Shown here one piece after another: positions 7,470 to 14,337 of a DNA stretch of 33,864 nt (within the stretch, counting starts at the first letter, position 1; every line of letters starts with the position of its first letter). Under the pieces are notes generated by a model. The model was not told the origin of the DNA. It saw nothing but the letters and a program-made list of their open reading frames with translations, and did no database searches. Source of the stretch: Pseudomonadota bacterium (GTDB taxonomy: Bacteria > Pseudomonadota > Alphaproteobacteria > Sphingomonadales > Sphingomonadaceae); NCBI GenBank assembly GCA_023423775.1, contig JAFAEZ010000156.1:1-33864 (forward strand). Reading direction: 5' to 3'. The translations under genes were made by a program, and so were the position numbers.

Positions 7470-8123
7470 ATGCTGACGAAGAAGCAACATGAGCTGCTTT
7501 GCTACATCCACGATCATCTTGCCGATACCGGGGTTTCGCCCTCATTCGAGGAAATGAAGGAAGCGCTGGAGCTCAAGTCCAAGTCGGGCGTCCACCGCCT
7601 CATTTCGGCGCTCGAGGAACGCGGCTTCATCCGCCGCCTGCCCAACCGCGCCCGCGCGCTGGAAGTCGTCAAGATGCCGGAAGGCGCCGGCAAGGCGGCG
7701 GCCAAACCCGCGGTCCAGGTGCCGCAGCCGGCCAACAGCAACGACATCATCGAGCTTCCCCTGCACGGTCGGATCGCTGCGGGCACGCCGATCGAGGCGC
7801 TGCAGGGCAATGAGAGCCTTGCCGTCCCCGCCGCCCTGCTCGGCCCCGGCGAGCATTATGCGCTCGAAGTGGCCGGCGATTCGATGGTCGACGAAGGCAT
7901 TCTCGACGGCGACTTCGCCCTCATCCGCAAGACCGACGTCGCCCGCGACGGCGAGATCGTGGTGGCGCTGATCAACAATGAGGAAGCGACGCTGAAGACC
8001 TTCCGCCGCGAAGGATCGATGGTGCGCCTCGATCCGGCCAACCGCAATTACGACCCCCAGCGCTACCGTCCCGACCAGGTGGTGGTGCAGGGCAAATTGT
8101 CCGGCCTGCTGCGGCGCTACTGA
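7470..8123 (+). CDS. lexA: SOS repressor LexA
   Basis: Transcriptional repressor of the DNA-damage response that cleaves itself when RecA filaments form. The 217-residue protein has an N-terminal winged helix-turn-helix (about 1-68, starting MLTKKQHELLCYIHDHL), a linker, and the S24 peptidase-like dimerisation domain. The cleavage site Ala104-Gly105 (GRIAAGTP), the nucleophile Ser138 (GDSMVDEGI) and Lys176 (EATLKTF) are all present, so self-cleavage should be intact. The ATG at 7470 gives the family N-terminus; the in-frame start at 7377 lies upstream of the promoter and is excluded. The gene has its own promoter and operator immediately upstream. Confidence 0.97.
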   Translation: MLTKKQHELLCYIHDHLADTGVSPSFEEMKEALELKSKSGVHRLISALEERGFIRRLPNRARALEVVKMPEGAGKAAAKPAVQVPQPANSNDIIELPLHGRIAAGTPIEALQGNESLAVPAALLGPGEHYALEVAGDSMVDEGILDGDFALIRKTDVARDGEIVVALINNEEATLKTFRREGSMVRLDPANRNYDPQRYRPDQVVVQGKLSGLLRRY

Positions 8124-8163
8124 GGCGCCCGTTCGCGGTTCAACGCTATCTATGGAGGCTGCG

Positions 8164-8499
8164 ATGGCGCGCCTGAACTATGTCGAGCTTCCCGTCGCCG
8201 CGATCGGCGCGGCCAAGGATTTCTATGAGCGCGCGTTCGGCTGGACGCTGACCGGGTTCGGGCCGACCTATGCGGCGACCATGACCGGGGACACCGATAT
8301 CGGCCTGCAGGCGGATGCCGCCGAAGCGACCAAGGCGCCGCTGCCGGTGATCGACGTCGACGACCTCGAAGCCGCCCTGGCCGCGGTCGAGCAGGCCGGC
8401 GGCCGGATCGTCCAGCCGATCTTCGCCTTTCCGGGCGGACGGCGTTTCCATTTCCTCGATCCCGCCGGCAACGAGCTGGCGGCCGTCAAAGGCGACTAA
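8164..8499 (+). CDS. VOC-fold (glyoxalase/bleomycin resistance-like) protein
   Basis: A 111-residue single vicinal-oxygen-chelate domain protein. The pattern is typical: LNYVELPVAAIGAAKDFYERAFGW at the start (read as short segments), the middle strand with VIDVDDLEAALAAVEQAGG, and FLDPAGNELA at the end. Such proteins include metal-dependent lyases, dioxygenases and binding proteins, and the substrate cannot be told from the sequence. The start at 8164 is chosen because a GGAGG site lies six bases upstream; that site overlaps an alternative ATG at 8152. It follows lexA by 40 bases. I see no LexA box of its own, though read-through from lexA is possible. Confidence 0.85.
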   Translation: MARLNYVELPVAAIGAAKDFYERAFGWTLTGFGPTYAATMTGDTDIGLQADAAEATKAPLPVIDVDDLEAALAAVEQAGGRIVQPIFAFPGGRRFHFLDPAGNELAAVKGD

Positions 8500-8586
8500 C
8501 GCCTTTCCATCCCCACCTGCTCCGTCCTCACGCGCGTCTCGATTGGCTTGATCGCCTTTCGGCCAAGCGCCGCAAACGCGCGACAA

Positions 8587-8604
8587 GGGGCGCGTTTTCG
8601 CCCC
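8587..8604. other. Intergenic hairpin in the 8500-8708 gap
   Basis: GGGGCG (8587-8592) pairs with CGCCCC (8599-8604) around a six-base loop. It lies in the 209-base stretch between the VOC gene and the next small gene. No U-run follows, so termination is uncertain. I see no other coding or RNA gene in this gap. Confidence 0.3.
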
Positions 8605-8708
8605 GAATCCGGCAGTTGCGGCCGGAACCACGCCCTACGCCCCCCGTTGTCGCGGGGCATGTGAAGAGCATGCGACGCCAGTGCGCGCGTATTGGAGGGA
8701 ATTCAGAT

Positions 8709-8960
8709 ATGTTGAAACGGACTTTGGCGGCGGTGGCCGCAATGGGCCTGATGGTCTCACCGGCAGTCGCAAGCAGCAATGCCGCTCCAGCTTCCATCCA
8801 GCCGCAGTCCGAGACGCTCGGCACCGCCGGCGAGAACAGCCTCAACGGCGGCACGGGCCATATCCTGGCCTTTCTTCTGGGCGGCGTGATCCTCGCCGGC
8901 TTCATCCTCGCCGCGATCGAGCATGGCGACGACGACGACGATTTCCCGGTCAGCCCCTGA
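8709..8960 (+). CDS. Small exported protein with internal membrane helix and acidic tail
   Basis: An 83-residue protein of unknown function. A GGAGG ribosome site lies 10 bases before the ATG at 8709. The N-terminus is a textbook signal peptide (MLKRTLAAVAAMGLMVSPAVA, read with cleavage after AVA). A short polar segment, one hydrophobic helix (about 52-69, HILAFLLGGVILAGFILAA) and a tail with five consecutive aspartates (GDDDDDF) follow. The layout suggests a small protein tethered in the membrane after signal processing, or a two-helix hairpin if the signal is not cleaved. The Asp run could bind cations. A strong hairpin follows the gene. Confidence 0.75.
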   Translation: MLKRTLAAVAAMGLMVSPAVASSNAAPASIQPQSETLGTAGENSLNGGTGHILAFLLGGVILAGFILAAIEHGDDDDDFPVSP

Positions 8961-8979
8961 CCGTTCCCTGAAGCACGAT

Positions 8980-9010
8980 AACGCCCCGGCGCCGCAAACG
9001 CCGGGGCGTT
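8980..9010. terminator. Convergent bidirectional terminator hairpin
   Basis: A perfect 12-bp GC-rich stem (8980-8991 with 8999-9010) with a seven-base loop sits between the convergent genes ending at 8960 (plus) and 9017 (minus). The AA/TT ends of the stem give a short U tract in either direction. Placement and stability strongly suggest transcription termination for both genes. Confidence 0.85.
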
Positions 9011-9016
9011 CTGCGT

Positions 9017-9229
9017 TCAGGCCGCGAGCGGCAGCGGGCGCAGGCGAATGGTGGGATTGCTGGCCGTCGGCATGTTCTCGAGCCGGTGCATCTGCAGCGT
9101 GAAGGCGTTGGCGCGAAGCTCGTGTGCGCGGCGCTTCTCGGGCGCGTCGGCACGGCCGGCAGCGCGCAGCTCCTCAATGACGAGGCGGGTGTAATATTGC
9201 AGGTCGGTTTCGACGGCGTCTCTCCCCAC
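9017..9229 (-). CDS. Small hypothetical protein
   Basis: A 70-residue, soluble, Arg/Ala-rich, helical protein (ETDLQYYTRLVIEELRAAG, then a conserved-looking RRAHELRANAF and HRLENMPTASNP). No family recognised. It is the only frame here with a natural amino-acid composition and it ends at the convergent terminator. The GTG at 9229 is the first standard start codon in the frame but has no well-placed ribosome site. An AGGAG sits six bases before an in-frame ACG (9241) and 12 before an ATT (9235), so initiation may be non-standard. It lies downstream of comEC, about 100 bases away. Confidence 0.55.
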   Translation of the reverse strand: MGRDAVETDLQYYTRLVIEELRAAGRADAPEKRRAHELRANAFTLQMHRLENMPTASNPTIRLRPLPLAA

Positions 9230-9357
9230 ATGAATTTGCGTGAGCCGCTCCTAGCGCAGCGCGGCGATGCCCGGGATTTCGTTCGACCATGACGGCGCAA
9301 GGTTCGACGGAACGTGGACCTCCGCGACCAAGGACGCAGGGTCAGCGACGAACGCAC

Positions 9358-11508
9358 CTAAGGAGCGGCGGCCCAGGGATGGCGCCCGACCCGGTCGGCC
9401 ACCGTCGCCACCCGCCCCTCTGAGCCGAGCGCGAAAGCGAGCCCGCCGGTCCGCCGCAGCAAGGCGCGATCCGCCTTGAGCCAGCGCGGCCGGCAGGTAC
9501 GCGGCAGGCGGCGCTCGCTGACGACGATGTCGGCCTCCGCACAGGCGCGCACCAAAGCCTCGATCGGCACCAAATCGTGGCTGCGGGTGGCGAGCAGGCG
9601 CCAGCGCCTCCCTTCCCTGCCGAGATCGGCGACGCACAGATCCGGGCTGCACGCCGCGACGGGAAGGCGATCGAGCTCCAGCGGCTCAGCTTGCGAGGCC
9701 GAAGTTTCGGCGAGCAAGTCCCGAACATAATCACCGGCGCGGGGCCGCAGGATGGCGAGCCTGCCATTGCTCGTGCGGACCGCGAGGTGACGGCCATCGC
9801 CCGTGACGAGCAGATCCGCAGGCGGCGTGGCGATCGCCCAGCAAGCGCCGATGATGAATGGAAACAGGCCGAAGCGCCGCCACCGGGTTCGCCACAAAGC
9901 CAGCCATAGACCGCCGCCGACCATCAAGGCGAAGGCCCCCGCGGGCATCGGCGCGAGGCTCGCCACCGCGCCCGGCGCCGCAGCCGTGGCATGAGCCAGG
10001 GCAAGCAGCCAGCCCAGCGCCCCTTCGGTCAGCCGCCACGCGGGCCCCCCGACCCCCGCGAGATCGAGCAGCAGCGCCAGCGCCTCCAGCGGCATGATCA
10101 CGAAGGTGGTGAGCGGGATGGCGACGACGTTGGCGAGCGCGCCGTAGAGACCGGTCCGGTGGAAATGGTAGAGCGCGATCGGCGCCAGCGCGATCTCGAC
10201 CGCGAGCCCGGTGAGCACGAGCGCGAGCAGGAAGCGCCCGACCTTCTGCAGGCCGCCCTCGTCGCGACGCGCGAGCAGGACCTTGAGCCGCGGATGCTCG
10301 TGCAATGCGACGATCGCGGTGATGGCAGCGAAGCTCAACTGGAAGCTGGGGCCGGCCAGCGATTCGGGCCAGAGCGAGAGGACGACGAGCGCGCCGACTG
10401 CGACGAGCCGCAAGGTGAGCGCCTCGCGGCCGATCGCGACCCCGGCCAGCACCAGCAAGGCGGCGATGCAGGCGCGGACCGTGGGCACTTCGGCGCCGGT
10501 CAGCAAAGTATAAGCGATGCCGGCGAGCGCGCCGGCCGCGGCCGACACGAGCACGAGGCGGAAACGGAGCGCGAGGCTGGGGCTGACCGCCAGCAGCTTC
10601 AGCGTCAGCAACATAACCGCGCCGACCACGGCGGTGAGGTGGAGCCCGCTCACCGAGAGCAGGTGGGCGAGGCCCGAGCGGCGCATCGCCTCCGCGTCGG
10701 CCTCGGGCATCGCGCCCTGATCGCCGGTGGCGAGCGCGACGGCGATCCCGCCCTCGCCGCCCGTCACGCGCGCGGCAATATGGTCGGCGAGGCACTGTCG
10801 CCATGCCGCGAGCCGCGCGCGCCAGCCCTTTTCGGCGGCGGGCGCGACCAGAGAGAGGTCGAGCGCACGCCCGGTGCCGCCGATGCGCTGGAACCATGCC
10901 ACCCGGGCGAAATCATAAGCGCCCGGGACCGCCATCGGCGCCGGCGGCATCAGCCAGGCGCGGAAGCGGATCGTCGCGCCGGGATCGAGTCCCGCGACCG
11001 CGTCCTCCTGGTCGACATTGATCCGCAGGCGAGCAGCCAGCTTGGCATCGGCAGGACGGACCACCAGCCGCAGCGCCGCTTTCGCAGGCAGGCGCTGGAC
11101 GCTCTCGATCGTGGCGGTGACCTCGGCCATCCGCGCATGGGCCAGCCGCGGCGCGGCGACTCGCTCGGCCCTCCACCAGATCAGGCCGCAGCCAAGCACT
11201 GCCGCCAGGGCGAAGATCGCCAACGCCCGCGCCCAGCGCGTGCCACCGCCGGCCGCGAACGGCCCTGCCGCCAGCGCCGCCAGAGCGAGCAGGAATGCGC
11301 TCCAGGCCGCGGCGTCAGGCAACCAGAACCAGGCGGCGATGCCGCTGCCGAGGCCGACCGGCAGCCACAAGGGCAGCTGGTTGCGCTCGGCGTCGAGCAC
11401 CGCCTCAAGCCGCGCTCCGATCACGGCACGACGCGGTATTTCCGCCGTTTGTCGCGGCGGAAGCGCTATGCTAGGGGCGCTGGCGTCACTGCCCGGCACG
11501 ACCGGCAT
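9358..11508 (-). CDS. comEC: ComEC/Rec2-family DNA-uptake channel protein
   Basis: Inner-membrane protein of the family that carries single-stranded DNA into the cytoplasm during natural transformation. The roughly 716-residue protein has an N-terminal DUF4131-type region with two or three helices, then the Competence domain (LARVSG-like LLSVSGLHLTAVVGA, repeated membrane helices and the TGAEVPTVRACIAALL segment), and a C-terminal metallo-beta-lactamase-like region. I cannot find the HxHxDH metal motif in that C-terminal region, so its nuclease centre looks degenerate. The start is uncertain. An ATG at 11508 leaves only 17 bases to the divergent gltX start; a GTG at 11424 would leave 101 bases and still keep the RLEAVLDAERNQLPLW motif that looks family-like. 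Confidence 0.88.
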   Translation of the reverse strand: MPVVPGSDASAPSIALPPRQTAEIPRRAVIGARLEAVLDAERNQLPLWLPVGLGSGIAAWFWLPDAAAWSAFLLALAALAAGPFAAGGGTRWARALAIFALAAVLGCGLIWWRAERVAAPRLAHARMAEVTATIESVQRLPAKAALRLVVRPADAKLAARLRINVDQEDAVAGLDPGATIRFRAWLMPPAPMAVPGAYDFARVAWFQRIGGTGRALDLSLVAPAAEKGWRARLAAWRQCLADHIAARVTGGEGGIAVALATGDQGAMPEADAEAMRRSGLAHLLSVSGLHLTAVVGAVMLLTLKLLAVSPSLALRFRLVLVSAAAGALAGIAYTLLTGAEVPTVRACIAALLVLAGVAIGREALTLRLVAVGALVVLSLWPESLAGPSFQLSFAAITAIVALHEHPRLKVLLARRDEGGLQKVGRFLLALVLTGLAVEIALAPIALYHFHRTGLYGALANVVAIPLTTFVIMPLEALALLLDLAGVGGPAWRLTEGALGWLLALAHATAAAPGAVASLAPMPAGAFALMVGGGLWLALWRTRWRRFGLFPFIIGACWAIATPPADLLVTGDGRHLAVRTSNGRLAILRPRAGDYVRDLLAETSASQAEPLELDRLPVAACSPDLCVADLGREGRRWRLLATRSHDLVPIEALVRACAEADIVVSERRLPRTCRPRWLKADRALLRRTGGLAFALGSEGRVATVADRVGRHPWAAAP
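11440..11462. repeat. Inverted repeat at the comEC/gltX divergence
   Basis: TTCCGCCG (11440-11447) and CGGCGGAA (11455-11462) form a perfect 8-bp inverted repeat with a 7-base spacer. If comEC starts at 11424 the repeat falls in the shared promoter region and could be an operator or leader hairpin; if comEC starts at 11508 it is coding sequence. Function unknown. Confidence 0.35.
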
Positions 11509-11525
11509 CCTTGGAGATTGAGCGC

Positions 11526-12974
11526 TTGAGCGCAACGAACGAAACCGGGACGGTCGTAACCCGATTTGCCCCCTCCCCGACCGGATTCCTCCATATTGGC
11601 GGCGCCCGCACCGCTTTGTTCAACTGGCTGTTCGCCCGCCACCACGGCGGCAAGTTCCTGCTGCGGATCGAGGACACCGACAAGGCGCGCTCCACCCAGC
11701 CCGCGATCGAGGCGATCCTCGACGGCATGCAATGGCTCGGGCTCGACTGGGACGGCGACACCGTGTTCCAGTCCGAGCGCGCGGCCCGTCACGCCGAAGT
11801 CGCGCACGCGATGCTGGCCAGCGGCCACGCCTATCGCTGCTACATGACCCAGGAGGAACTGGCCGAGCAGCGCGCGCTCGCCCAGGCCGAACGCCGGCCG
11901 TTCAAGGTCAACAGCGTGTGGCGCGACTGCTCGCCCGATGCGCCGACCCCGGACGCGCCGTTCGTGGTCCGGCTGAAGGCGCCCCGCGAGGGCGAAACCG
12001 TGATCGAGGATGCGGTCCAGGGCCGCGTCGTCGTCCAGAACAGCGAATTGGACGACATGGTCCTGCTGCGTTCGGACGGCACCCCCACCTACATGCTGGC
12101 GGTGGTGGTCGACGACCATGACATGGGCGTCACACACGTCATCCGCGGCGACGACCATCTGAACAACGCCTTTCGCCAGCTCGGAATCATCCGCGCGATG
12201 GGCTGGCCCGAGCCGGTCTACGCCCATGTTCCGCTGATCCACGGCCAGGACGGCGCCAAGATGTCCAAACGCCACGGCGCCACCGGCGTCGATTCCTATC
12301 GCGACGAGCTGGGCGTCCTGCCCGAAGCGCTCAGCAACTATTTGCTGCGGCTCGGCTGGGGCTATGGCGACGAGGAGATCATCAGCCGCGAGGATGCGGT
12401 GCGCTGGTTCGACCTCGCCAATGTCGGCCGTTCGCCGTCGCGCTTCGACCTGAAGAAGCTCGAAAATCTGAACGGCCATTATATCCGCGAAGCCTCGAAC
12501 GGGCGGCTGGCGGGTCTCGCCGCCCCCAGGATCGCCGCGCTGATCGGCCGTCCCCTCGGCAACGAGGAGCTGGAATTGCTGACGCGGGCGATGGACGGGC
12601 TGAAGCCGCGCGCCAAGAACGTCAACGAGATCGCCGAGGGCGCCGCGTTTCTTTTCAGGACCGTTCCGCTGGACATGGACGAACGCGCCGCCGCCTTGCT
12701 AGAGGGCGAAGCCGCGGACCTGCTCGCGCACCTCCATACGGCTCTCTCTGCGTTGACGGAGTGGACCGCGGAGACGACAGAGCAGGCCGTCCGAGAGGTG
12801 GCGGAGGCAAAGGGCGTCAAGCTCGGCCAGGTGGCGCAGCCGTTGCGTGCGGCGCTCACCGGGCGGGCTACCTCGCCCGGAATTTTCGATGTGCTCGTGC
12901 TGCTCGGCCGCCAGGAAAGCCTGGCGCGCGTGGGCGCCCACCGGCGCATCGGCGAAGATGAAGCAAGGAGCTAG
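11526..12974 (+). CDS. gltX: Glutamate--tRNA ligase
   Basis: Class I aminoacyl-tRNA synthetase that charges tRNA(Glu), and possibly tRNA(Gln) where the amidotransferase route is used. The 482-residue protein has the Rossmann catalytic core with the HIGH-type signature in FAPSPTGFLHIGG (about residue 15-27), the editing of which is not needed in this family. KMSKRHG begins at residue 245, and an alpha-helical anticodon-binding half follows. The start is taken as TTG at 11526, with GGAG nine bases upstream, giving the usual short lead before VTRFAPSPTG; another TTG five codons upstream is possible. Four bases separate its stop from the gltA start, so the two are one transcript. It is divergent from comEC. 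Confidence 0.95.
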   Translation: MSATNETGTVVTRFAPSPTGFLHIGGARTALFNWLFARHHGGKFLLRIEDTDKARSTQPAIEAILDGMQWLGLDWDGDTVFQSERAARHAEVAHAMLASGHAYRCYMTQEELAEQRALAQAERRPFKVNSVWRDCSPDAPTPDAPFVVRLKAPREGETVIEDAVQGRVVVQNSELDDMVLLRSDGTPTYMLAVVVDDHDMGVTHVIRGDDHLNNAFRQLGIIRAMGWPEPVYAHVPLIHGQDGAKMSKRHGATGVDSYRDELGVLPEALSNYLLRLGWGYGDEEIISREDAVRWFDLANVGRSPSRFDLKKLENLNGHYIREASNGRLAGLAAPRIAALIGRPLGNEELELLTRAMDGLKPRAKNVNEIAEGAAFLFRTVPLDMDERAAALLEGEAADLLAHLHTALSALTEWTAETTEQAVREVAEAKGVKLGQVAQPLRAALTGRATSPGIFDVLVLLGRQESLARVGAHRRIGEDEARS

Positions 12975-12978
12975 ATTT

Positions 12979-14265
12979 ATGGCGGATAACAAGGCCACCC
13001 TCACCATCGGCGACAAGGGTTCGGACTATCCGATCAAGTCCGGCACAATCGGGCCTGACGTGATCGACATCCGCAAGCTCTACGCCAATACCGGCGCCTT
13101 CACCTACGATCCCGGCTTCACCTCCACCGCGAGCTGCGAATCCGAAATCACCTATATCGACGGTGACGAAGGCGTGCTCCTCCACCGGGGCTATCCGATC
13201 GACCAGCTCGCCGAGCAATCGACCTTCATGGAGGTCGCCTATCTGCTCCTCCACGGCGACCTGCCGAAGAAGAGCGAGCTCGAGCAGTTCAGCTACACGA
13301 TCACGCGCCACACGATGCTGCACGAGCAGCTCGCCCAATTCTATCGCGGCTTCCGCCGCGACGCGCACCCGATGGCGGTGATGTGCGGCGTGGTCGGCGC
13401 GCTTTCCGCCTTCTACCACGATTCGACCGACATCACCGATCCCGAGCAGCGCATGATCGCGTCGCACCGGCTGATCGCGAAGATGCCGACGATCGCGGCG
13501 ATGGCCTACAAATATTCGATCGGCCAGCCGTTCATGTATCCGGACAATTCCTTGTCCTACACCGGCAATTTCCTGCGCATGACGTTCGGCGTCCCCGCCG
13601 AGCCCTATGAAGTCAATCCAGTGATCGAGCGCGCGATGCGCCGCATCTTCATCCTCCACGCCGACCACGAGCAGAACGCGTCGACCTCGACCGTCCGCCT
13701 CGCCGGCTCCTCGGGCGCCAACCCGTTCGCGTGCATCGCCGCCGGCATCGCCTGCCTGTGGGGCCCCGCCCATGGCGGCGCCAACGAGGCCGCGCTCAAC
13801 ATGCTGCGCGAGATCGGCACCCCCAAGCGCATTCCCGAATATATCGCCCGCGCCAAGGACAAGGACGATCCGTTCCGGCTGATGGGCTTCGGCCACCGGG
13901 TCTACAAGAATTACGACCCGCGCGCGAAGGTCATGCAGCAGACCGCAGACGAGGTTCTGAAGGAACTGGGAGTCACCGATCCGGTTCTGGACGTCGCCCG
14001 CGAGCTCGAGCAGATCGCTCTCAACGATCCCTATTTCATCGAGAAGAAGCTCTACCCGAACGTCGATTTCTATTCGGGCGTGATCCTGTCTGCGATCGGC
14101 TTCCCGACCTCGATGTTCACGGCTTTGTTCGCGCTCGCCCGCACGGTCGGCTGGGTCGCGCAGTGGAACGAGATGATCTCGGACCCCGAGCAGAAGATCG
14201 GCCGCCCACGCCAGCTTTATACCGGCCCGACCAAGCGCGACTACGTGCCGGTGAGCCAGCGCTAA
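12979..14265 (+). CDS. gltA: Citrate synthase (type II)
   Basis: Condenses acetyl-CoA and oxaloacetate to citrate, the entry step of the TCA cycle. The 428-residue protein matches the hexameric, NADH-sensitive type II family of Gram-negative bacteria in length and opening (TLTIGDKGSDYPIKSG). Catalytic segments are present: HADHEQNASTSTVR, GPAHGGANEA and GFGHRVYKNYDPRA. The ATG at 12979 is preceded by AAGGAG that overlaps the gltX stop region, so translation is probably coupled. An intrinsic terminator follows at 14288. Confidence 0.97.
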   Translation: MADNKATLTIGDKGSDYPIKSGTIGPDVIDIRKLYANTGAFTYDPGFTSTASCESEITYIDGDEGVLLHRGYPIDQLAEQSTFMEVAYLLLHGDLPKKSELEQFSYTITRHTMLHEQLAQFYRGFRRDAHPMAVMCGVVGALSAFYHDSTDITDPEQRMIASHRLIAKMPTIAAMAYKYSIGQPFMYPDNSLSYTGNFLRMTFGVPAEPYEVNPVIERAMRRIFILHADHEQNASTSTVRLAGSSGANPFACIAAGIACLWGPAHGGANEAALNMLREIGTPKRIPEYIARAKDKDDPFRLMGFGHRVYKNYDPRAKVMQQTADEVLKELGVTDPVLDVARELEQIALNDPYFIEKKLYPNVDFYSGVILSAIGFPTSMFTALFALARTVGWVAQWNEMISDPEQKIGRPRQLYTGPTKRDYVPVSQR

Positions 14266-14287
14266 AGCGCCACATTTTGCGACGCAG

Positions 14288-14328
14288 GAAGGCGTCCGAT
14301 CGAAAGACCGGGCGCCTTCTTCTTTTTC
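14288..14328 (+). terminator. Intrinsic terminator of gltX-gltA
   Basis: GAAGGCG (14288-14294) pairs with CGCCTTC (14313-14319), with further CCG/CGG pairing inside the loop, and is followed by TTCTTTTT. It lies 22 bases after the gltA stop and is a textbook rho-independent terminator on the plus strand. The minus-strand gene ending at 14338 converges on it. Confidence 0.92.
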
Positions 14329-14337
14329 GGCTGGTGG

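Noticed and set aside
8131..8143. GTTC-GCG-GTTC after lexA as a second SOS box
   Set aside because: The spacing is three bases, not seven, so it does not match the operator that is exact upstream of lexA.
9991..11529. Long open frame (512 codons) antisense to comEC
   Set aside because: Arg/Gln/Asp-rich low-complexity translation with no domain; comEC on the other strand has clear membrane helices and family motifs.
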